Below, in pieces: positions 10,704 to 19,751 of a stretch of DNA of 23,337 bases; position 1 is the stretch's first letter; every line of letters begins with the position of its first letter. Both the position numbers and the translations under genes were made by a program. The stretch is from Hymenopellis radicata (lineage: Eukaryota; Basidiomycota; Agaricomycetes; Agaricales; Physalacriaceae), in contig JADNRX010000770.1 in the NCBI GenBank assembly GCA_015501595.1, positions 1-23,337 of the forward strand, read 5' to 3'. The notes under the pieces were generated by a model, which saw only the letters and a list, made by a program, of their open reading frames with translations, did no database searches and was not told the origin of the DNA.

Positions 10704-11825
10704 CTAGATTAGGATCCTCACTGAATCTACGAATTCACTTTGGACCTCCTTGTCGATCGTCTTAGATATTTCCAGCATTGTAGGGCGAGCGGCTGGGTCT
10801 AAGGACATGCAACGTTCAGACAACACCCGGTACCAACCCGGTGCATCGTCCGCCCACTGATAGTTGTTCTCTTGCAGCAGGCTGGGATCAATCATGTGCC
10901 AAAGAGCCCACATTACGATGCCCGTCGCATAAGAGTCGCGAGCAAGATCGGGCGCATTATCATAATTCAGTGTCAGCTCTGGAGGCGAATATGTCAAGGT
11001 GCCGAATGCTGATGGGGCAAAATCTATAAGACGAACTTCAAGGTTGTCCGTCAAACAGACATTATCGAGTTTGACATCCCCACTGAAGATGCCGACGATG
11101 TGAAGACTGTGCAAAGCGCGCGCAATGTCGTTGATCCACCGCAATCGGAGGTCAAAGGGAATGGAAGGCGTCCTGCGCATGTACGCGCTCAGAGTACCCT
11201 GGGAATAATATGGCATGAGGAATCCTCGAAAGAAGTCCTGCCCATCGAGGCTGTCGATCACAATGTGGGTAGGCGTGGCTAAAAGTGGCGACTGTCCACG
11301 AAGAAGAACATCCAGCTCGTTCAGCAAATCAGCCGAGCTGTCGAGCGCATTCTGCACGGAGTTTGGGAACTCGTTTGGATATTTGAACGCGTACATTCGG
11401 CCACCGAACGTGACAGCATGCACGGCGCGTCCCAGGGTATCGCTATACGTCAGGGAAGGCCTTGCGATGCGCGGCAGTTGGGGATGGATTGTTGGGGGCA
11501 GGGACACGTGCAGTGGCACGGTCGAACTAGGCCGGACCCTTAAGACGACCTGAGTTGGTCCAGCTACGGTCGTCTGGAACTCCAACCATTGGACCTCTGC
11601 CGGAGGAAGAGAGGCTACGAAAGGCAATACGACCTGCTCTAGTACACGGTTCTCCAGTGGCGAGGGTTTGTCCAACGCGACGTTCTCCGCACATTCCGCG
11701 ATCTCTGCGTTTCGAGAGTAGTCTACGATGACGGCCGTGCGGTTTGGGTAGCTATCCGGCGATAGGATGAAGGAAGTTGTGCCTCGGGGGCCCATGATAC
11801 TGTTGGAAAGGCAGCTGAAGATCAT
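10704..11825 (-). CDS. Protein-kinase-like protein with altered HRD and DFG motifs
   Basis: Single exon, 373 residues. The N-terminal about 120 residues are unrecognised. A kinase fold follows: beta-3 lysine in MYAFKYPNE (K148), alpha-C glutamate in LLNELDVLL (E170), catalytic-loop equivalent IFSGDVKLDNVCL (D250, K252, N255), metal-binding LIDFAPS (D268), the PPE of the activation-segment end (281-283), the alpha-F Asp in ARDSYATGIVMWAL, and the closing Arg in DPAARPTM. HRD has become SGD and DFG has become DFA, and the glycine loop (LGRAVHAVTFGG) is degenerate. Asp, Lys, Asn and the second Asp remain, so activity is possible but not assured. A second Met at residue 11 (MGPRG) may be the true start. 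It is convergent with the acyltransferase and divergent from the F-box gene at 12229, with no evident functional link. Confidence 0.82.
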   Translation of the reverse strand: MIFSCLSNSIMGPRGTTSFILSPDSYPNRTAVIVDYSRNAEIAECAENVALDKPSPLENRVLEQVVLPFVASLPPAEVQWLEFQTTVAGPTQVVLRVRPSSTVPLHVSLPPTIHPQLPRIARPSLTYSDTLGRAVHAVTFGGRMYAFKYPNEFPNSVQNALDSSADLLNELDVLLRGQSPLLATPTHIVIDSLDGQDFFRGFLMPYYSQGTLSAYMRRTPSIPFDLRLRWINDIARALHSLHIVGIFSGDVKLDNVCLTDNLEVRLIDFAPSAFGTLTYSPPELTLNYDNAPDLARDSYATGIVMWALWHMIDPSLLQENNYQWADDAPGWYRVLSERCMSLDPAARPTMLEISKTIDKEVQSEFVDSVRILI

Positions 11826-12228
11826 GGTGGCACGAAGTATGTAGCACGAAGCCGAGCCTCAATTGATGCCATCAGATGTTGATACTGAGAAATACACATC
11901 GGTCCGTCTCTCGGAACCATACTCAGTGCATACAATAGCGCTCGTGAGTCTCTTTACCAATCATCGATTCAGAAGGTATGGCATGCAAACTGTGTACTCG
12001 TAAGCCACGAGCCACAAAGTCAGAGGTGTGAGACATTTATCGCTCGCCCCAAAGGTCGAACGTGTCTGTCAAGGCGGATCACGTTTTAGATCTGACGAAG
12101 GAAGTGGCTACAGTGTGGCGTACACAAAGGCGGTTCTGCCAAACAGAGCACAATAACGCGTGTCACGTGGGAGGTCCAATTTGAATTTCAAAACTTCATC
12201 CAGCCTTCTTCCTTTGACTTGAACCACC
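11826..12228. promoter_or_regulatory. Divergent intergenic promoter region
   Basis: About 400 bp between the kinase-like gene (minus) and F-box copy 3 (plus). It contains GTCACGTGGGA with CACGTG at 12164-12169, 59 bp before the F-box start codon. No CACGTG or clear TATA box was seen on the kinase side. Confidence 0.4.
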
Positions 12229-14681
12229 ATGCCCCCACACAAACGTGCCAAAGTCTCCGCCAGCGACGACAAGGAGAATGTGGCCATCTCCGCTCCTCTG
12301 GGAAAGAAGAATAAGCAGAAGAATATCAGCGGATTAATCGATATGCCTCTTGACATTTGCTTCGAGGTGAGCGGCGCGTTCTTTTCCGTCTTGTAGCCAC
12401 ATCTAACGTTCCTCAGATCTTTGGATTGCTCTCTCCCCTCGATCTGCTCTCCATCGCGCGCTCTGCAAAGCTCTTTCGGCAGACGCTGATGAGTCGCGCC
12501 TCTTTGACTGTGTGGCAACAAGCCAGGAAGCGATTCCGTCCGAGCCTTCCTGATCCACAAGATACCCTCTCAGAGCCAGCCTGGATTTCGCTCATCTTCG
12601 AGAACCGCTGCCACGTGAGTGATCTATAGTGGCTAGTAGAAGCGCGTCGATTCATGGTCATGTAGGCTTGCGCGAAGGCTATACGACGTGTCATTGACTG
12701 GGATCTAGGAATAAGGCTTTGTCCAAAGTGCGCGCCTACCTCGTGAGCTATACTTTACTTCTTTCTCCCTCGCCTGACGTACCATAGGTTGATTATTGTG
12801 GATACACTCAACGATGAGGACCGTCGCCTGACGGCTTTGGTACCTATGTCCTGCACAGGTCCATCTTGTCTTGTATAGATATTGCTTTGATCTCACATCG
12901 GCGTTTAGTGACGTACAAAAAGTTCGTCAACATAGCCGTCGTATTCCGACCTCAGTACGAGAAAATAGCTGCCCGTTACAAGGCGTTGGAGACTTCACCC
13001 GAGAAGGAACGTTTTTTCGCTCTTTATGAGACTCGGACTCGTGAATGGGAGTCGACGGTAAGTTGATTCAGGATTTCCTCATTCTATGCTTATGGGGACA
13101 GGTCGCGAAGGAAGGCCGTAAGTGGGCAGCACAACAGGCTGAGAATCATGATGCTAAGACACATGCAATCAAAGAGCAACGCAAAGTCGAGTGAGTTGCT
13201 TCCCCAGATGTGGTCATGCCATCGGCTCACAATGCAAAGGATCTGGGGCCTCCTGGGAGACGAAGGTTACGACGATGAACTTGACGACGACGACTGCACT
13301 GATGCGTTGGAAACGCACTGGTTCGTGAAACAGCGTCGCGAGTTAACAGCTAAAAGTAGGTCTCCTTTCCGACTTACCGCGTGAGCATCGTTAACCCAAT
13401 ATCAACAGCCTGGTTAAACAACCGTGATATGATGCTTGACTTCATGGATGGCTTACGCGTTAAACGTCTCAAACGGGAGCGAAATGCCACTATGCAACTT
13501 CGCCGGACACAATCATGCATTATCCTGCAATTTACGCGTCAACTCCTGGACCACTTCATACATGAATCTGGTCCGCGCGAAGGATTGTTCCGCCGCATCA
13601 TCCCGAGTCCTAGTGACTGGACGAGCCTTCCTTGCATGAAGGCTGTTATAGAAACACCCGGGAACGATGATATTGCTTGGGAGGACTGGGACGCTACGTT
13701 CGCTCGAATCCCTGTCGAGATCGAGAAATGGACCACCGACATCCATTCCGACATCTTCGAGCTGTACGCGACGGCTGAAACACCTTGCAAGGGTGTACGA
13801 GACCTAGCTTTGGCGTCCTATCCGTGCGTATGCAGTGTTTGCTCGATGCCCCTATTCTATCCAGAGGTCTTCTTCCATCTCTGTGTGACAGCGAGCCAAG
13901 GCTTGGCCTACGAGGACTGGGAGGTCCCGGAGGAGGACATAGTGCAGATGACGTCCTGGATACACACGTACTACAGACGGCGCAACTGGGACGCGAGAGT
14001 CATCCGCGTCGATCCTGATTTAAACAAGATTGTGCACCAGGTTGTTAAATTGCTGGGCCTCGATCCGGAGATCGCTACGCCGGGAGATCTGGACGACCTC
14101 GATGTGTATATTCACTACATCGATTGTCCGTATACCATCCATCATGAGCTTCGTGGGCCTGCGTCCAGGAATGCTGTCGCGGTGCATTTGGCGAACTTGA
14201 AGCAGACTATTCCCAAGACGCATTCACTCAAGGAGAAGAAGTATCTCTTTGGGTGGAGGAAATTCGTGCGTTATTTCAACTCCTCTTCCTTTCCCGTACG
14301 AACTGGGGTTTTCTGCAGGTGCTCGTGCTGTATCAGAACAAGGTCACCGAAACGCTAGAGGTGGGAAAACACATCGAATTGGTGGACGCCGATGGCATCG
14401 CCGAGCGGCCCATCGCGAAGATCATGGATCCCGAAGGATTGATGTGTACAGCCTGTCTCTATACAAAGGATGAAAGGCTTCCCAGTAATTTGGAAGATGT
14501 CCAGCACCATATCGCCGCTACGTAGGTTCTCTCTTTCCTCTTTTATGATCTTCTTGCTCACGAGCGTGAATTTGGTAGTCATGGTAAAGCTGTAGATGCA
14601 CAGAAAGAAGGCGATGATTATTGCGAGAATCCTTGTCAGCCCTCTGAGGTTTCTGTAACGTCTTTGATTTTGTGCGCCTAA
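12229..14681 (+). CDS. F-box protein, copy 3, intact reference member
   Basis: Ten exons, all with GT-AG introns: 12229-12366, 12417-12614, 12666-12742, 12788-12858, 12909-13057, 13102-13190, 13240-13355, 13409-14265, 14319-14521, 14579-14681. They join to 666 residues with no frameshift. Residues 4-17 hold HKRAKV and KEN; the F-box is at about 35-85 (ISGLIDMPLDICFEIFGLL; LSIARSAKLFRQTLMSR). After it come CHAC...CPKC (about 112-138), a Lys/Glu-rich helical region, CSVCSMPLFYPEVFFHLC in the middle of exon 8, the conserved LLGLDPE...DLDDLDVYIHYIDC block, KKYLFGWRKF, CTAC in exon 9, and an acidic tail. F-box proteins are SCF ubiquitin-ligase adaptors that bind Skp1. The Cys pairs suggest one or more zinc-binding modules that might read substrate; this is inference. 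Of the five copies, this is the only one with every exon in frame. Confidence 0.92.
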
Positions 14682-14830
14682 ACTATTACATTGTATTACA
14701 ATCGTCTCCCAGAGTCCCGACTTTACGCTGTACATTAAAAATTTGATTAGATTTATTGATCGTCTCGTGCTTTAGTATCAGAGCACACTACACGGTCTGT
14801 GTAGACGCGCGAAGGAGGAGGATAAACGGC

Positions 14831-14836
14831 CACGTG
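14831..14836 (+). promoter_or_regulatory. CACGTG promoter element of the RING gene
   Basis: GCCACGTGGC, 61 bp before the start codon at 14898. Same element and similar spacing as upstream of the F-box genes. A lone TAGGTTAGGGTTA, telomere-like but not repeated, lies between it and the gene. Confidence 0.4.
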
Positions 14837-14897
14837 GCTGGCCCAGTGTTACATAGGTTAGGGTTACGAAGTATACATCTTCTCATTGTCAACCATC

Positions 14898-15640
14898 ATG
14901 ACCACGAAATGCTCTGTCTGCCTCGAGTCCTATCGTGACGCTGTTTCGATTCCTTGTGGTCTTTATCTGTCTGCTTAATGTCTGGCTTACCAACTGAACG
15001 CCCCAAGGCCACATATTCTGCTCGGCCTGTCTTCATTCGCATATTGGGAAAACAGTTCAAGACGGGACGACTGCCTCCTGCCCGACCTGTCGAAAGGATT
15101 TTTCATTTGGTGGGATCTCATTCGCCGTCATACCTCGTCTCTAATCCAAACTCTTCGAACAGTAACGCCTGATGTACGTCTGCCATTTCAAGCCGGATAT
15201 CACCCAACTAAATTGTCATACAACAGTCTGCGTTGATTATGAAGCCACTACAGAAGTTCGTCTACCCCGGGATCCGCAAGGTGTACGTCGACGTAGACCG
15301 GAGCGAAATAAACAACCTCGAAGCCGAATTGGAGCAGTGCCGACGACAAATAAGAACGTTGACGCATCAGGCGGAAGCGTTCAACGCCCGAGAGCAGGAA
15401 CTCAAGCAGTCGCTTGCGGAAGCGGAGCGGAAATCGAGAGAGGCGGAAAAGGATGTAGCAGACTTGGAGGACAGAGCCGAGCAGTCTCGCAGTGAGTTCC
15501 CAACAACCCGACTTCGCGCGCGCATACCAGTCACTATAAATGTCCCGCGGCATCAATTCGTGAATGCTGTGGCCTCTAGGACTCTAACTGGATACCAGCA
15601 CAGTGGGCCGAAAAAGCGTAGGCTGGAAGAAGACAGCTGA
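14898..15640 (+). CDS. RING-finger coiled-coil protein (probable E3 ubiquitin ligase)
   Basis: Four exons (14898-14958, 15008-15109, 15163-15173, 15227-15640), about 195 residues. Residues 5-48 are a C3HC4 RING: C5-x2-C8, C20-G-H22, C25-x2-C28, C45-P-T-C48 (CSVC, PCGHIFC, SACL, CPTCRKDF). RING domains bind E2 enzymes and promote ubiquitin transfer. After VTPD the chain reads YPGIRKVYVDV and then a coiled coil (INNLEAELEQCRRQIRTL to about residue 140), ending in a basic PKKRRLEED that could be a nuclear signal. The first intron splits the Cys-Gly-His codons. The third exon is 11 nt. A 39-nt GTGAGT...CCAG segment inside the last exon could be an optional intron that keeps the frame. This domain order is common in small Agaricomycete RING proteins. 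It lies downstream of F-box copy 3 on the same strand. Confidence 0.88.
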
Positions 15641-16188
15641 GCGATGTATGTGCCTCTCCTTTGTTCAAACGTTCATCGCACGCTCATCACGAATCCAGAT
15701 TAGGCGTACCGCATTTACCTAAATGACTTATTTCTATTGACTTGGGTTCTTGTTATTTTGCTACTGAATATTTCTTTCTCTTGCCATCAAGGCTCCTGAG
15801 GTTGCGGCCGGGTGGTCTACTATGGCAACTCAATGCTTTATTGGTACGAGGACGCTCAGCACTTTGGAGCAGAACATATCTTCTGCTCGTCCACTCTATG
15901 TTCACATTTCCCTTTTGCTCTGCCATGTTACAGACCCGCTACAATTAGTCGACATCGGGCCCCTTCCTCTTCTATCTTCGCTCACAGACTCGGAGGACTT
16001 TTGATTGCGGGCCCACAGCCGTCCTGTCTCTTGGACAACAGAACGACACGGTTATAGGCCCGAACACTAACAATACGATAACCGCGGTGTTCGTGCACGT
16101 CAGTAAACAACAAAAAGAGGAGAACATCAACGTAAGCTGCTTCGTCGAGTCTCTCCAAGATGAACTTCCCTCCAATTGTCTCATCAAA
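15641..16188. other. Intergenic stretch, possible 5' part of the next candidate
   Basis: No recognised gene. After CTCACAG at 15981-15987 a frame stays open and runs in phase into the candidate at 16189 (product about TRRTFDCGPTAVLSLGQQND...). This segment could therefore be an upstream exon, but no convincing first exon was found. Confidence 0.35.
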
Positions 16189-16654
16189 ATGACTTCGCCA
16201 ACAGTAGCTGACATGGAATTGTGCGATTCGGACAGCGACATTGACATGGATTCTCCGGACGATCCAGAGCTACATGTCCATCTTCCTAGTCTTCCGGTTG
16301 AGCTCGGATGCTGTGACATCCTCCAAACGGCCGCAATGGCAGCGCGCCAAATTTCCTCTGACCGACCTTGGTGGGTGTCATCGCTTGATAAGCCTACTGT
16401 AACTGATCGCTACGTTGATATGTCCAGGATCGACAAGGTCTTGTATCACACGGTGATTCTCCTCGACCGCAGTATCCTCCTTCGTTGGCTGCATCAAAAG
16501 CAGAGACGACTCTGACTTTGATTTCTTCCCTCGGACCGTCAAATCACTGGTTGTTGAAACTAGGGCAGCTGATCCTGAGTGGTCGAAGTGGGAGGACATG
16601 ATCTTTTCTGAGGTGTTGCAAAAACATCTCGAAACTCGCAATCTGGGTGATTGA
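16189..16654 (+). CDS. Hypothetical protein, two-exon candidate
   Basis: Proposed exons 16189-16442 and 16504-16654 give 134 residues. The N-terminus is acidic (CDSDSDIDMDSPDDPEL), then VHLPSLPVELGCCDILQTAA, which resembles the opening helix of fungal F-box-like proteins (LPxELxxxIL), then RPWWVSSLDKPTV. The second exon reads DDSDFDFFPRTVKSL and ends EWSKWEDMIFSEVLQKHLE before TGA. The 61-nt GTATCA...AGCAG intron was chosen because it is the choice I found that joins the two protein-like frames smoothly. I do not recognise the family. It may be a real small gene, the 3' end of a longer one starting near 15988, or a relic. Confidence 0.35.
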
Positions 16655-17064
16655 AGATTTTCATGTAGTACGAAAGCTGTACGAAAGTAAATTGTCGTGC
16701 GTTGCGTATACTAGATACTGCATGTCCCAGGTGGCAGCGCGTCGTATCTGTATACTAGTATCCGATGCGGAAATCTTGCCTCTGAGCCTCTTAATACTGC
16801 TGCCCATGGGCCGAAGGTGGGGGGGGGGCGCCGTTGATCCTAATCTCTGCCCTGTATCGACCTGGCTGTGTTGCCTTTGTAGAGGACGGGTTTAGCTATC
16901 CACCTCCCGAAGTCGTATAAGGTTGCTGTAAGCCAAGTTGTATATAAGCCCCTATGCATAGCGACGCGTCGGCCGCCGGCTGACACCAACCGTGTTCCTC
17001 TCACGTGGCTCTGACCTCACTTGCTCTTCTCCACGACGACGGCGAGCGCAACCACTGTCACGCT
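16655..17064 (+). promoter_or_regulatory. Upstream region of F-box copy 4
   Basis: About 410 bp. It contains a run of ten G's at 16819-16828, a TATA-like TATATAA at 16941-16947, and TCACGTGG with CACGTG at 17002-17007, 57 bp before the ATG. From about 16935 onward it is homologous, inverted, to about 1050-936. Left of that point the homology stops. Confidence 0.5.
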
Positions 17065-17999
17065 ATGCCGCCAAGAAACGCGTTAAAGCCGACGACGAGA
17101 AGGAAAATGCACCTGTCGCTGGAGGTAGCCGTGCCGCGGCTAACAGAAATTCAAACTGAAAAATATAAGCGGGCTGGTCGACTTGCCGCTGGACATCTGT
17201 TTCGAGGTGCCTTGTCCTGCCGCGGTGTTTGGTCCATAAATTCTCACAATTCCTAGATTTTTAGCCTCCTGTCACCTCTTGATCTGCTCCAGCTTTCGCG
17301 CTCCACCAAGCTGTTCCGCCAGACGTTAATGAGTCGCGCGTCTGTAACCGTGTGGCAGCACGCGAGGGAACAGTTCCATCCAGACCTGCCGGCACCTGGA
17401 GATATTATGTCTGAGCCTGCGTGGACCCAGCTTTTGTTCGAGAACCGCTGCCATGTAAGAAAGCCCTGCCTGTACGCGACTTGGCTTATACCCAAGAACA
17501 GGTGTGTACCACAACCATCCGGCGGGCCATTGACTGGGACCTTGGCATACGGCTCTGTCCGCAATGTCTCCCGGAAGCGTGAGTTTTATTCATCGCCCTG
17601 TTATTACTTGGACTAACGTCGTGTAGCCTAATTGCCGTGAGAGATATAGTGCCGCCCGAAGATGGATCTCTTGTTTCACTTGTGTTTTCCTCGTACCCAG
17701 GTACTTGTCTCTCTTTCGCTGCCTTTCTAGCTTTCCACTCATCGCGCTGCTCAGAAACTCATACCCCAGAAACGCGTAAGAAATTTGCCGGCAAACGTGT
17801 AGTATATCGCGCGCACTTTGAGAAAGTCGCGAAACATTACAATTCGCTCCCCACCGAGGAAGCCAAGCACGACTATGCTTACAAGTGTGAAGAGAGGTGT
17901 AACGATTGGGAGGTCGTAAGTCGGTCACCTCTACTCCGCGTATTGGCGCTAACAAGTCCATTGTAGCTTGCGATGAAGGGCAGGGAATGGGTTTCGCGT
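16935..17999 (+). repeat. Right arm of inverted duplication
   Basis: Reverse complement of 1 to about 1052. It covers the TATA-like site, the promoter, exons 1-5 and the start of exon 6 of an F-box gene. By eye identity is about 90% in promoter and exon 1, about 96% through exons 2-3, and above 99% in the distal about 420 bp (two differences), introns included. The left arm may extend beyond the window. Confidence 0.9.
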
Positions 18000-19571
18000 C
18001 AAACACAAAGTCATGAAGCCGAACTAGAGGCCATCAAGACCCAACGGAAGGTTGAGTGAGTCGTCTTCCACAGCTCACCCGTACTCATTGAATGGATGAC
18101 TTAATTAGGATCTTTGACCGGCTTCGGCATGAGGGATTCGACGATGAGTTCGACGATGATATCTGCATAGAAGAGCTCGAAGATCACTGGTTTGTCAAGC
18201 AGTTGCGCCCTCTGACCTCTAAAAGTATGTTGGACTTTTCAAGCCAAACCGCGTCCTGATATCTTCTCAATAGCGTGGTCTAATCATAGAGATATGATGG
18301 TGGTATTCATGAACGGCTTACGAGCTCAGCGTCTCAAACGCGAGAGTGACGAGATCACGCTATCATCGGCGAGATGTGATCAGCGATTTCATGCGCTTGC
18401 AGTCAAATCCTCCGGCATGGCATGCAGTATCATGTCCTATCCAGAAGGCTGGAATGGAAAGGTCTGTTGTTGAATCTCAGTCCTGGGCCTATGGAATGGT
18501 TCTCTTTCCCGAAGGACGCGCTGTTGTGGATTGTACGGAGGAAGAGGTACCCGATCAGCTGTGGGATGACTTTGAATGACCGCGCATGCACAGTGACATT
18601 TTCGCGTGGTCGACGACTTTGCATATGAAGGTTATTCGTCATACACGAGCAGCAACACCTAACATTCGCAGTATCCGTTTCCTCTCTCTGGCATCACACG
18701 CCTCCGTCTGTGAAGAATGCACCCTTCCCCTGTTCTACCCCGACGTCCTCTTCCATCCGTGTCTCACGTCACGCCCTCTGTATGATGGAACCAAGGTCCC
18801 TCAAGTAAGCGACTGGGACCCCGAAATGAAACTGCAGTATTATGGACTGTACGAACGCCGAAGATGGAGTACAAAACTCCTTCGAGTGGATCCCCAGCTG
18901 AATAGGCTGGTTAGGAGTGTTGTCAAGTTGGTCGGTCTTGATCCGAAGACTGCGACTGTACGGGATATGGACAACCTCGAGGTCTACATCCAGTACATCG
19001 ATTGCCCTTACAAGCACGAACCGCCGGGAAGGTTCCCATTTACGATCATTTCGCACAATATATCGCAAGACTCAAACACGTTATTCCGGTTTCCAAGTCG
19101 ATGAAGCCGAGAAAGTACCTCTTCGGGTGGAGGAAATTTGTATGTTGCCTCTTACTTGTAACCTTCTTTCTCTTGACGTGGTCTCCGGCCGCAGGTTACG
19201 CTGCTCCAGCAAAATGGGTTCAAAGGAAAATTGGAGCAAGGCAAGAATGTGGAGGTGGTACGAGCCAATAGTCTGCGTGGACGCCCGCTTGCAGAGGTGG
19301 AAGACCCGGAAGGCTGGCTCTGTGTGAGATGTCGCGACACGATATACGAAAGGGTTCCATGCGACTTTGACGACATGAGAAGACATTTGAGTGCCATGTA
19401 CGTATGTTCCCCGGCATGACTTTCACGATGATGACCTCCTCCTCCTATAGACATGATATTCCACAGGCGAACCAGCGCGAGAAATTTGACTATTACCAGA
19501 ATCCGGGGCAGGCTAGCAACATAGCCAGGACGTCGTTAATTGTGCATGATACTAGTCGCAGGACCTCTTAA
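17065..19571 (+). pseudogene. F-box protein gene copy 4, multiple frameshifts
   Basis: All ten family exons can be found: 17065-17206, 17257-17454, 17502-17578, 17627-17700, 17770-17915, 17967-18055, 18109-18224, 18274-19139, 19195-19397, 19451-19571. Exons 2, 3, 6, 7 and 9 have the family lengths. Exon 1 is 2 nt short (one A lost after Met-Pro-Pro, one in AGAAATTC), so the KEN/F-box start is out of frame. Exon 8 moves through all three frames: RDMMVVFMNGLRAQRLKRES, then RRDVISDFM, then MEWFSFPKDALLW, then HSDIFAW and CEECTLPLFYPDVLFHPC, then YLFGWRKF. It contains in-frame stops and probably a small deletion before HSDIF. The tail (NQREKFDYYQNPG, RTSLIVHD) is intact. The exon-8 damage goes beyond likely sequencing slips, so I call it a pseudogene. 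It is the inverted partner of copy 1 and lies 180 bp before copy 5 on the same strand. Confidence 0.88.
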
Positions 19572-19672
19572 TTACTTAGATACTATATTAGAATCATCAG
19601 GCTTTTGATACACTATCGTATTTCGAGAATGAATGGAACTCTGAAGCGCGAAGACGCGTGCGTTATGCATTG

Positions 19673-19705
19673 CACGTGATCTGTGACGCCACGCGTTCGC
19701 GTCAC
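19673..19705 (+). promoter_or_regulatory. CACGTG plus GTGACGC/GCGTCAC inverted repeat upstream of F-box copy 5
   Basis: CACGTG at 19673-19678 is followed by a perfect 7-bp inverted repeat, GTGACGC (19683-19689) and GCGTCAC (19699-19705), around a 9-nt centre, 46-80 bp before the ATG at 19752. TGACG/CGTCA half sites are typical of bZIP (CRE-like) binding. Use is inferred. Confidence 0.4.
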
Positions 19706-19751
19706 GTTGCTTTTGCTCTTACTATGTTACCACCACTATTAGTGAACGAGG

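Noticed and set aside
14858..14870. TAGGTTAGGGTTA and a CCCTAACCC near 20436 as internal telomere repeats
   Set aside because: Each is at most about two units, not tandem, and the second lies inside the foldback element.
16819..16828. Run of ten G's as a regulatory or quadruplex element
   Set aside because: A single run cannot make a standard four-tract quadruplex; it is probably a simple homopolymer.
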